A stretch of DNA of 64,000 nt. It comes from Gammaproteobacteria bacterium. GTDB taxonomy: Bacteria > Pseudomonadota > Gammaproteobacteria > Pseudomonadales > Pseudohongiellaceae. Numbering within the stretch: position 1 is the first letter of the stretch; the number at the start of each line of letters is the position of its first letter. The position numbers were made by a program, and so were the translations under genes. The notes below the pieces were generated by a model, which saw only the letters and a list, made by a program, of their open reading frames with translations, searched no databases and had not been told where the DNA came from. The stretch is from contig JAUXNX010000001.1 in assembly GCA_030682575.1 (NCBI GenBank), forward strand, positions 62,001-126,000. The letters run 5' to 3'. Shown in pieces: positions 20,141 to 28,211 of this stretch.

Positions 20141-23100
20141 ATGCCAGAATTCACGCCCTCGAAAGTTCCTGTCAGCACGACAGTCAACAAACCCATGGCA
20201 AAAATCGACATCTTTGCACCAATCCTCCCCCATGAACCTGGCGACCTTCGTCGTTGGTCGGGTCTGCACGGCAGCAGTCTGAGCCTCGCTGTTGCCAACG
20301 TGGCCAAAGTGAGCGATGGCATCGTGGTACTGATCACCGCAAACACCGAAGAGGCTGAACTGGTACGTAGAGAATTGGGTTTTTTCTGTCCCGACCGCGA
20401 TGTCCTGCCGGTACATACACTTCCGGATTGGGAGACGCTGCCCTACGACAACTTCTCCGCGCATCAGGACATTGTCTCGGATAGACTCAACACGCTCTAC
20501 CACCTGCCCCTGTTGAAACGGGGCATCCTGATCGTACCCGTGACGAGTCTGATGCATCGCCTGACACCTCGCGATTACGTGGTGGGCAATAGTCTGATGC
20601 TGAAAGTCGGAACCCGGTTCGAGCCGGAGACAATGCGTCGCAACCTGCTGTCTGCTGGCTACCACTGTGTGGATTCGGTATACGAACACGGTGAGTTTGC
20701 CGTGCGCGGATCAATCATGGACATCTTTCCGATGGGCAGCGATATGCCCTATCGCATCGACTTGTTTGACGACGAGATTGAAACCCTGCGCACCTTCGAT
20801 CCCGAAAGCCAACGTTCACTGGAAAAAGTCAGGCAGGTGCAACTGCTCCCCGGCAAGGAATATCCAATGAACGAGGCAGGCATCAGCTTGTTCAGAAATA
20901 ATTTTCGCAACCGCTTCGATGTTGATCTGCGCCACGTCAGTGTCTATCAGGACATCAGCCAGGGGCTGCATTCCGCAGGCATTGAGTACTACCTGCCCCT
21001 GTTCTTTGAGCAATTGCAGAGTCTCTTCGACTATCTGCCGGAAAAGACACTGGTGCTGCGCAGTGGCGATCTCGATGCCTCAAGCCTGCGTTTCTGGAAT
21101 GACATCAAGGCACGCCATGAAGATCGTTGCCATGACCTTCATCGCCCAATACTGAAACCGTCCGAGCTGTTTCTGAGTCCCGATGAGGCGCTGGCAAGAC
21201 TGCGCGATTACCCATCCGTGGAACTTCAAACCCTGGCAATCGGGTCGCGGGCTGACATCGTCAATGTGGATGTACCACCGGAACTCAACGCTGGCGCGCA
21301 ACACAGCCCCTTGCCATCACTGCAGACTCTATTGACGAATCATCCCGACAGTCGTGTGCTGTTCTGCGCCGAAACTGCGGGGCGGCGTGAAAGCATGCTG
21401 GAGATGCTCAAGACTATCGGCATAACGCCCACTCCGGTGGAGTCCTGGCAGGCCTTCCTTGATAGTGACCAGCGCCTTAGCATAACCGTGGCACCGATTG
21501 ATCGCGGACTCTGTCTGCAGTTGCCTTTACATTTATTGATTACAGAGACTCAACTCTTCGGCCAGCGCGTTGCGCAACGACGCAGGCGTCGCAAGGTTCA
21601 GGACAATACCGAGTTCCTCATCAGGAATCTGACCGAGTTGCACATCGGTGCTGCAGTCGTTCATCTTGAACATGGCGTGGGCAGGTATCGCGGATTGCAA
21701 ACATTGACCATAGAAGGTCAGGAAACAGAATTCCTGACGCTTGAGTATGCGCGGGAAGCAAAACTCTACGTTCCAGTCTATTCGCTGCATTTGATCAGCC
21801 GCTACGGCGGTAGCGAACCGGAACTGGCACCGCTCAACCAACTCGGCAACGATCAATGGCAGAAGGCCAGAAGCAAGGCAGCCGAAAAAATCCGCGATGT
21901 GGCCGTCGAACTGCTGGACATCTACGCGCGCCGCGAGGCCCGCCAGGGTTTTCAATACCGCTGCACCGATATTGACTACGAGAATTTCGCTGCGAGCTTT
22001 CCGTTCGAGGAAACCGCAGACCAACAGGATGCCATCGCTGCGGTGATGCGCGACATGGGTTCCTCCCGCGCCATGGATCGACTGGTGTGTGGCGATGTCG
22101 GTTTCGGCAAGACAGAAGTGGCGATGCGCGCCGCATTCATCGCCGTGCAGAACAACAAACAGGTCGCCATTCTGGTGCCCACCACATTGCTCGCGCAGCA
22201 ACACTATGAAAGTTTCAAGGACCGATTCGCCGACTGGCCAGTCAGTGTTGATCTGATCTCGCGCTTTCGCTCGACAAAGCAGGTGCAGGACACTCTCGAC
22301 CGTATTCGCAGCGGCAAGGTCGATATAGTGGTAGGCACCCACAAATTGCTGCAGGACAATATTGTCTACAAGGATCTGGGGCTTCTCATCATCGACGAGG
22401 AACACCGCTTCGGTGTGCAACAAAAAGAAAAACTCAAAGCAATTCGTGCTGACGTTGACATCCTGACCCTCACTGCTACACCCATTCCCCGTACGCTGAA
22501 CATGGCGATGTCTGGCGTGCGCGATCTTTCGCTGATCGTCACCCCGCCTGCCAAGCGTTTATCAGTGAAGACCTTCATCCGCGAAAGCCAGGACAGCCTC
22601 ATCAAGGAAGCAGTATTGCGGGAGCTGTTGCGCGGGGGTCAGGTTTTCTATCTGCACAACGAAGTCAAAACAATCAACAAGACCGCAGAAGATTTGCAGG
22701 AACTGATTCCCGAGGCGCGTGTGTGCGTTGCGCACGGACAACTGCCCGAACGGGATCTTGAGCAGATCATGGCCGATTTCTACCACAAGCGTTACAACAT
22801 CCTGGTGTGCTCGACAATCATCGAGACCGGCATCGACATTCCCAGTGCAAATACCATCATCATGGATCGCGCTGACAAGCTGGGGCTCGCGCAATTGCAT
22901 CAGTTGCGTGGCCGAGTCGGTCGTTCACACCATCAGGCATATGCTTACCTGCTGACTCCTAACAAGAAAAATATGACTGCGGATGCAAGCAAGCGCATTG
23001 AAGCCATCAGCGCAGCAAGCACGCTGGGCGCGGGCTTCACGCTGGCGAGTCATGATCTGGAAATTCGTGGTGCCGGCGAAATCCTCGGGGAAGAGCAGAC

Positions 23101-23650
23101 GGGGCACATGCAGAAGATCGGCTTCACGCTTTATACGGAAATGCTCGACGAGGCGGTGAAGGCCATCCGCGAAGGACGCACTCCGAATATCGAGGCAAGC
23201 CTGCAGAATATCAGCGAGGTCAATCTGCGCATTCCGGCACTGATTCCTGAAGAATATCTACCCGACATTCATACGCGCCTGATCATGTACAAGCGCATCG
23301 CTGGGGCCAAGAATGACGAAGAAATTGGCGAACTGCAGGTGGAAATGATCGATCGATTTGGTTTGTTGCCAGATCAGACCAAACTGCTGTTCAAGCTCAC
23401 AGCCTTGCGTTTACGTGCGCAGAGTATGGGTATCAGCAAGATTGATGCGAATACCCAGACGGGCAAGCTGTCGTTCTCACAGACGACGCGAGTTGACCCG
23501 CGTTCTATCGTCCAACTGGTGCAGCAACAACCCAAGGTCTACAAGCTATCCGGCCCGACGCAGTTGCACTTCACCCACAACGCCGCCCCTGGCGACAAAC
23601 GCATCGAATTCATCAACGGTATGCTGGGGTTGTTGAAATTGGGTCAGTAG
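20141..23650 (+). CDS. mfd: Transcription-repair coupling factor
   Basis: 1169 residues. Mfd displaces stalled RNA polymerase and recruits UvrA for nucleotide-excision repair. The N-terminal UvrB-like module (LPDWETLPYDNFSAHQDIVSDR) is followed by the RNA-polymerase-interacting domain (HLEHGVGRYRGL) and the RecG-like helicase motor: Walker A region CGDVGFGKTEVAMRAAF, DEEHRFGVQQKEK, LTATPIPRTLNMAMSG, and ETGIDIPSANTII...QLRGRVGRSHHQAYAYLL. The C-terminal UvrA-interacting region follows. It is divergent from gap. No good ribosome site precedes the ATG at 20141; an in-frame ATG at 20195 is an alternative start. Confidence 0.97.
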   Translation: MPEFTPSKVPVSTTVNKPMAKIDIFAPILPHEPGDLRRWSGLHGSSLSLAVANVAKVSDGIVVLITANTEEAELVRRELGFFCPDRDVLPVHTLPDWETLPYDNFSAHQDIVSDRLNTLYHLPLLKRGILIVPVTSLMHRLTPRDYVVGNSLMLKVGTRFEPETMRRNLLSAGYHCVDSVYEHGEFAVRGSIMDIFPMGSDMPYRIDLFDDEIETLRTFDPESQRSLEKVRQVQLLPGKEYPMNEAGISLFRNNFRNRFDVDLRHVSVYQDISQGLHSAGIEYYLPLFFEQLQSLFDYLPEKTLVLRSGDLDASSLRFWNDIKARHEDRCHDLHRPILKPSELFLSPDEALARLRDYPSVELQTLAIGSRADIVNVDVPPELNAGAQHSPLPSLQTLLTNHPDSRVLFCAETAGRRESMLEMLKTIGITPTPVESWQAFLDSDQRLSITVAPIDRGLCLQLPLHLLITETQLFGQRVAQRRRRRKVQDNTEFLIRNLTELHIGAAVVHLEHGVGRYRGLQTLTIEGQETEFLTLEYAREAKLYVPVYSLHLISRYGGSEPELAPLNQLGNDQWQKARSKAAEKIRDVAVELLDIYARREARQGFQYRCTDIDYENFAASFPFEETADQQDAIAAVMRDMGSSRAMDRLVCGDVGFGKTEVAMRAAFIAVQNNKQVAILVPTTLLAQQHYESFKDRFADWPVSVDLISRFRSTKQVQDTLDRIRSGKVDIVVGTHKLLQDNIVYKDLGLLIIDEEHRFGVQQKEKLKAIRADVDILTLTATPIPRTLNMAMSGVRDLSLIVTPPAKRLSVKTFIRESQDSLIKEAVLRELLRGGQVFYLHNEVKTINKTAEDLQELIPEARVCVAHGQLPERDLEQIMADFYHKRYNILVCSTIIETGIDIPSANTIIMDRADKLGLAQLHQLRGRVGRSHHQAYAYLLTPNKKNMTADASKRIEAISAASTLGAGFTLASHDLEIRGAGEILGEEQTGHMQKIGFTLYTEMLDEAVKAIREGRTPNIEASLQNISEVNLRIPALIPEEYLPDIHTRLIMYKRIAGAKNDEEIGELQVEMIDRFGLLPDQTKLLFKLTALRLRAQSMGISKIDANTQTGKLSFSQTTRVDPRSIVQLVQQQPKVYKLSGPTQLHFTHNAAPGDKRIEFINGMLGLLKLGQ

Positions 23651-23733
23651 CTGAGCTCATCACGACTGGACAAACGTCCATAAACCCTTATTCTCTGGAC
23701 AGGCCACACCACCGGAAGACTTAGACCAACAAC

Positions 23734-24663
23734 ATGATCAGTACACGCCTCACCTCCAAGATATGTTTGTTCGTCATCAGCCTGGCGTTCACGCAGCCAA
23801 TCCTCGCTGCGGAGAATCCCACTGGGGAGCGCTGGTTTCAGGTGGAGATGACCCTCTTTACACACGAGAACAGTAATCTCGATATGGAAATCTGGTCGCC
23901 CACCAAACTCAGCCTGGGTTTTCCGGAGCGACTGCGGAAACTGCGCAAACTCAGCGACTTCCTGCAACTGGACGACTGGAGCATCCTGACTGGCGTCGTC
24001 CAACCTGTTGCCATCGCAGCATCCGCAATCCCCGCTGACGCGGTACCCTCCGCAATTACTCCCGTGCAGCCCCTCGTCGGACCACGGCCCTATGCTCCCG
24101 GGGAAAGTTTCCGCCTGCCGGATTTCGAACGCCAATCCTTCCTCGCACTGCTCGCCCAGGATCACGACTTCACAGGCAGCAATCGAGCCCTCTCGCAATC
24201 CTCTGCTTACCGCGTGTTGTTTCACAACGCCTGGCGTCAGCCCATGACACGGCGCAATGGCGCTACAGCTGTAGTGGTCAGCGGGGGTCGTACATATAAT
24301 CAAAGGAGTGAGCTCGAGGGTAGCGTATCTCTGTATTTCAATAACACAGAGGATCGTGTTGTTTTTGACAGCAATGTATGGCTAACCAGCTTCAGTGCAG
24401 CCCAGAGCTCTGAAGAGGACTGGTCGCTGCCGGTATTGCCCGCTGTAATGTTGGCGGCAAGCGCGGATGAAAATGCCGAGGCAGTCGAGTACCACATCAA
24501 TCGCATCATTCAGCTACGTCAGGTTCGCGATATGCGCAGCGGCGAATTCCACTATATCGATCACCCCGCCATGGGCATTCTGGTGCAGATCACGCCCTAT
24601 GTCGTTCCCGAAATTCCGGTTCCAGGGGTGGAGGAACTGGTCGATCCACTGCAGTTTCAATAA
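23734..24663 (+). CDS. csiV: CsiV-family periplasmic protein
   Basis: 309 residues with a signal peptide (ICLFVISLAFTQPILAAEN). RWFQVEMTLFTHEN just after cleavage and the late block VEGSVSLYFNN-like (SELEGSVSLYFNNTEDRVVFDSNVWL) with RDMRSGEFHYIDHPAMGILVQITPY fit the CsiV family (a putative peptidoglycan-binding protein first linked to SOS-type stress in Pseudomonas-related and marine bacteria). It lies 83 bases after mfd on the same strand, as in Pseudomonas. Its last codons overlap the convergent mtiP gene by 7 bases. Confidence 0.8.
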   Translation: MISTRLTSKICLFVISLAFTQPILAAENPTGERWFQVEMTLFTHENSNLDMEIWSPTKLSLGFPERLRKLRKLSDFLQLDDWSILTGVVQPVAIAASAIPADAVPSAITPVQPLVGPRPYAPGESFRLPDFERQSFLALLAQDHDFTGSNRALSQSSAYRVLFHNAWRQPMTRRNGATAVVVSGGRTYNQRSELEGSVSLYFNNTEDRVVFDSNVWLTSFSAAQSSEEDWSLPVLPAVMLAASADENAEAVEYHINRIIQLRQVRDMRSGEFHYIDHPAMGILVQITPYVVPEIPVPGVEELVDPLQFQ

Positions 24664-25397
24664 TCAGAAGCGTACTGTTGCACCGCCCGCTCGATCATCA
24701 TCAGCACAGAACCCATGCCGCCTTGCAACACTTCACCTATAGCTTCCATGGTGATGATGTCGTCGCTGAGTCCTGCTGCCCAGTTTACCGATAACGCAAT
24801 ACAGGCATAGGCGATGCCAATCTCTCGCGCCAGCGCGGCCTCAGGCAATCCTGTCATGCCGATCATGTCTGCGCCATCACGACGCAGGCGCTCCACTTCT
24901 GCCGCTGTCTCCAGACGAGGGCCCTGAGTGCACGCGTAGACGCCCTCCGGCCATAGCCGGAGATCACCTGCGCTGTGAATCAACAACTGACGCAGCGTTT
25001 CATCATAGGGGTGCGTGAAATCTATGTGGGTTACTGTATCGAGACCATCTGCAAAGAACGTGTGTTCACGCCCCCAGGTGTAATCGATGATCTGCTCCGG
25101 CACCGCCAGACGACCGGGCCCGGTCTCAGGATGAATGCCTCCCACTGCGTTGACACCTATCAATGCACGCACACCAATACTATGTAAGGCCCAGATGTTC
25201 GCCCGGTAATTGATCCTGTGCGGAGGTACCTTGTGCCCCTTGCCATGGCGAGGCAGAAAGGAGACATCAGTTCCATGCAACGTGCCCGTCACAATCTGCA
25301 CAGGTTTTTCATCGAAAGGGGTAATAATTTGTCGCGTCTGGACGCTATTAAGAAAAGACGGTTCACTAAGACCGGTACCGCCGATAATGCCAATCAT
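24657..25397 (-). CDS. S-methyl-5'-thioinosine phosphorylase
   Basis: 246 residues of the purine nucleoside phosphorylase / MTA phosphorylase family. Motifs are IGIIGGTGL at the N-terminus (phosphate site), FLPRHGKGHKVPPHRINYRANIWAL, YACTQGPRLETAAEVERL, and ADMIGMTGLPEAALARE. It is shorter than typical MTA phosphorylases. Together with its position after mfd and csiV, this matches the Pseudomonas enzyme that phosphorolyses methylthioinosine in polyamine-linked methylthioadenosine salvage. Substrate preference cannot be proven from sequence. Confidence 0.85.
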   Translation of the reverse strand: MIGIIGGTGLSEPSFLNSVQTRQIITPFDEKPVQIVTGTLHGTDVSFLPRHGKGHKVPPHRINYRANIWALHSIGVRALIGVNAVGGIHPETGPGRLAVPEQIIDYTWGREHTFFADGLDTVTHIDFTHPYDETLRQLLIHSAGDLRLWPEGVYACTQGPRLETAAEVERLRRDGADMIGMTGLPEAALAREIGIAYACIALSVNWAAGLSDDIITMEAIGEVLQGGMGSVLMMIERAVQQYASDY

Positions 25398-25483
25398 GCC
25401 GAGATCCTTGTTGCGTGAAACGATGGTATGAAACGATCATGTGAAAAACCAATGTGCAACATTATAGCCGTTGCTACAAACTA

Positions 25484-26662
25484 ATGAACCAACAAGACAA
25501 GGCCATTCACCATGACAGGAATCCATCGTTGAGCAACTCACAGGGTATGTCTGAGAAACCAAGCGATCGCGCCAGGGTCATCACCGTGAGTAGTGGAAAA
25601 GGCGGTGTCGGCAAGACCAACATCAGCGTCAACCTGGCCATCGCTCTCTCCGGAAAAGGATGCAGTGTCTGTGTCTTCGACGCAGATACGAGTCTCGCCA
25701 ACGTCAACATCCTACTGGATATACACCCTGTGCATACGCTCGAACATTTGCTGGAGGGCAGTCGCAATATCGACGAAATATTGGTAAAGGGACCCGGCGG
25801 CATCACGATAGTGCCTGCCGCATCGGGCATCGCGGAGTTCGCGAATCTCACTGTCGAACAGCAAAAAATTCTACTGGAGGCATTGACCAGACTGGAGCGT
25901 CGATTTGACTATCTCATTATCGATACAGCCGCAGGCATCAGTGAGAACGTCACAACATTCCTTCAGGCCACCGAGCACTGCCTGCTGATTGTGACACCGG
26001 AACCCACTTCCCTTACCGATGCCTTTGCATTGATGAAAGTGATGCACAAGCGTGGCTGTCAGGGCAGAATTCACATCCTTACCAATATGGTCGATAACTA
26101 CCTCAGCAGTGTGGATCTTTACAAGCGACTGTCAGGTGCATCGCTGCGCTATTTGCAGACTGATCTCAATTATCTGGGCTACATTCCCAGAGATGACTAC
26201 CTTCGTCTGTCCGTGCAAAGACAGATACCAGTGACGATTGGCTACCCGTCATCACAGGCCAGCTATCGATTTCACGCGCTGGCAGAAAGCATTGAAGGCA
26301 TTTATCGCGCTCAACCTGCCAGACGCTCTTTCAGTCTGTTCTGGCGCAAGATGTTGCTGAGCCGATTGAAAAAAGACCCGGGCACGTTGACAGTCACAGC
26401 ACCACGCAATGCACTTGAAAATTTCGGATCTCAGACTGCTGAGTCCCTGAAAGGAAAGGCAAGGTATCCGAAGGCACTCATTGTGAAAATGCAGCAGAAT
26501 CTTGTGCAGTTGGTCAAATCACGAACACTGTCGCCGGAAAGCATGAGAAGTCTGATGGCATCAGTCATCACTCAGATTGATCGCTACTATCCAGAGATCG
26601 ACGTACATGACCTGCAGCAAAGCCGTCCCACCAAAAGAAAGGCTGAACCTGTTGATGCTTAA
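25484..26662 (+). CDS. MinD/FlhG-type P-loop ATPase with C-terminal extension
   Basis: About 392 residues. Deviant Walker A SSGKGGVGKTNISVNLA, switch I region FDADTSLANVNILL and Walker B-like YLIIDTAAGISENV place it in the MinD/ParA/FlhG family of membrane- or pole-positioning ATPases. About 110 residues beyond the ATPase core (from PARRSFSLFWRKMLLSRL) form a basic, helical extension. FlhG/FleN homologues limit flagellar number, but no flagellar genes adjoin this one. The start is uncertain: GTG 25454, ATG 25484 or ATG 25547. The stop overlaps the next gene by 8 bases, so the two are probably coupled. Confidence 0.8.
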   Translation: MNQQDKAIHHDRNPSLSNSQGMSEKPSDRARVITVSSGKGGVGKTNISVNLAIALSGKGCSVCVFDADTSLANVNILLDIHPVHTLEHLLEGSRNIDEILVKGPGGITIVPAASGIAEFANLTVEQQKILLEALTRLERRFDYLIIDTAAGISENVTTFLQATEHCLLIVTPEPTSLTDAFALMKVMHKRGCQGRIHILTNMVDNYLSSVDLYKRLSGASLRYLQTDLNYLGYIPRDDYLRLSVQRQIPVTIGYPSSQASYRFHALAESIEGIYRAQPARRSFSLFWRKMLLSRLKKDPGTLTVTAPRNALENFGSQTAESLKGKARYPKALIVKMQQNLVQLVKSRTLSPESMRSLMASVITQIDRYYPEIDVHDLQQSRPTKRKAEPVDA

Positions 26663-26924
26663 TGAACTGATCGCTGCCTATGGCAGTCGTCTGCAGAGTT
26701 ACGAATTTCTGCTTGCCCGACTGGAGCAGGAAATGGCGTTCGCCCAGAATTCCGACTTCCTGCGTTTTTGTGAATGCGAGGCCAAGCGCCTGCAGGATCT
26801 GATTCAACTTTGTCAGCAGATATTGACTGACTTGAATGCTCTTGAGCACTCATTGGCGAATAACGAAAATCGGGAAAGAGCAGGAAAGAACCCTGGAGAA
26901 GAAGAGCCTCCTTCTCCAGGGTAA
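26655..26924 (+). CDS. Small helical protein of unknown function
   Basis: 89 residues from the ATG at 26655, inside the end of the MinD-like gene (8-base overlap). The sequence (LNELIAAYGSRLQSYEFLLARLEQEMAFAQ... EAKRLQDLIQLCQQILTDLNALEHSLAN) is heptad-like and probably a helical hairpin, comparable in size and shape to FlgN-type export chaperones, though no sequence signature is recognised. The last residues (NPGEEEPPSPG) are encoded by a perfect hairpin that also runs into the stop codon. Coupling suggests it works with the ATPase. Confidence 0.6.
   Translation: MLNELIAAYGSRLQSYEFLLARLEQEMAFAQNSDFLRFCECEAKRLQDLIQLCQQILTDLNALEHSLANNENRERAGKNPGEEEPPSPG
26890..26922 (+). terminator. Hairpin overlapping the 3' end of the small helical gene
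   Basis: ACCCTGGAGAAG (26890-26901) and CTTCTCCAGGGT (26911-26922) form a perfect 12-bp stem with a 9-base loop. The right arm ends in the first base of the TAA stop. The downstream sequence (AATACATTTCC) has only a short T run, so terminator strength is uncertain. Confidence 0.55.
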
Positions 26925-27245
26925 TACATTTCCAAGCGAGTCACTCAAGGCTTGGCGAGGAATATCCATGTTTACGGTTTCATTATGCTCCGCTTGATCC
27001 CTATGTCTACCTGCCCTTTCATAATTGGTCTCAAAAGTGGAATATGCTTCACAGAACACGCGGCATCTGGATGCTGAAACAGCCAATTCAACCATGAAAT
27101 CCCTATCATCACGCCAGGGTTCAAGCCCAATCAGAGGCATTGCCAAGGCAGGCATTCACGGTAGAATGTCTCGCGCTTGTGCCTTGGCGAGTCTGCACCG
27201 GCACCAACATGAATCTCGCCCTCAATCAATGAAGGACATCATCCA
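26925..27245. other. Intergenic region before the FkbM gene
   Basis: 321 bases without a supported gene. A short CCAAGC/GCTTGG inverted repeat (26932-26955) lies near the left end. The right end carries an AAGGA ribosome site for the following GTG start. A six-codon frame at the right end (ATG 27229, stop overlapping the GTG at 27246) could couple translation but is too short to call. A promoter is expected here; none was recognised clearly. Confidence 0.4.
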
Positions 27246-28190
27246 GTGAGTCTCAGCAGCAAACTCTGTCACTTGATCTGGCAGCAAAAGTGGCTCCCGC
27301 AGTCACTTGGCCGCCTTGCCTACAAACGCATGGCAAAAGCAGGCAGTGCCCCGGACCATGCATTCAGCAAAGATTTTTACGGTCTGACTTATCAGGGGAA
27401 CCTCAGCAACAATATCGACTTCAATATCTATTATTATGGCGCGTTCGAAAAACCCCTCCTCCATTTTTTGCGGGACACAATGGCCAGTCTGGCACCCAGA
27501 CAAGCTACCTTTATCGATATTGGTGCGAATGTCGGACAGCACTCTCTGTTCATGGCAGCCCATGGTTGTCACGTACATTCCTTCGAACCATTTGACAAGG
27601 TGCGCGAACGCCTGCAACTACAGATTGCCACCAACAGATTGAAGGATGTTCATGTTCACCCCGTAGGATTGAGTAACGAAAATGCGAAACTTCCCTTCTT
27701 TGCTCCTACGGGAAGAAATGTGGGAATAGGCTCCTTCGATGCGAGCACCACCAGCAAAGGCAATGTCAGTATTGGTGAACTCCAACTGGTAAGGGGTGAT
27801 GATTATTTCAAGACACAGAAGATCGAGTACATGGATCTGATGAAAATAGATGTGGAAGGATTCGAGAAGCTCGCACTGGATGGGCTCCGAGAAACCCTGC
27901 AAAGTGCAAGACCCATATTGGTGTGTGAGATAACTTACGGCAAAGAGCTGTCATTCAAATCCGTGGAAGAACTGCTCGCGTATCTGCCTTCCAATTACAA
28001 ACTTCTGACTTTTGATAAACGCAAGGAAGATGGTTCAAAGGCTCGGCGACGTGATGCAAAAGGCAGATACACTGGCGAGTATGTAATCGTGCCCTATAGA
28101 GGTTTACTCGATTCTGGCCAGGACGATGTCATCGCTTGCCCAAATGAAAAACTTGCCAGCCTGCCCCGTGTGAATACCCATCGGGGCTGA
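27246..28190 (+). CDS. FkbM family SAM-dependent methyltransferase
   Basis: 314 residues. The SAM-binding motif FIDIGANVGQHSLFMAAHG, the acidic motif VHSFEPF, and MDLMKIDVEGFEKLALDGLRETL define the FkbM methyltransferase family, which O-methylates sugars or small molecules, often in glycan gene clusters. GTG start with AAGGA 9 bases before it. It converges on a glycosyltransferase gene with 21 bases between stops, so the two may modify the same glycan, but they are not one operon. Confidence 0.85.
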   Translation: MSLSSKLCHLIWQQKWLPQSLGRLAYKRMAKAGSAPDHAFSKDFYGLTYQGNLSNNIDFNIYYYGAFEKPLLHFLRDTMASLAPRQATFIDIGANVGQHSLFMAAHGCHVHSFEPFDKVRERLQLQIATNRLKDVHVHPVGLSNENAKLPFFAPTGRNVGIGSFDASTTSKGNVSIGELQLVRGDDYFKTQKIEYMDLMKIDVEGFEKLALDGLRETLQSARPILVCEITYGKELSFKSVEELLAYLPSNYKLLTFDKRKEDGSKARRRDAKGRYTGEYVIVPYRGLLDSGQDDVIACPNEKLASLPRVNTHRG

Positions 28191-28211
28191 TTGCGAGAGA
28201 GTCCCGGAATT

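Noticed and set aside
21533-22423. 296-codon minus-strand open frame
   Set aside because: Lies wholly inside mfd, antisense, with His/Ala-rich low-information sequence.
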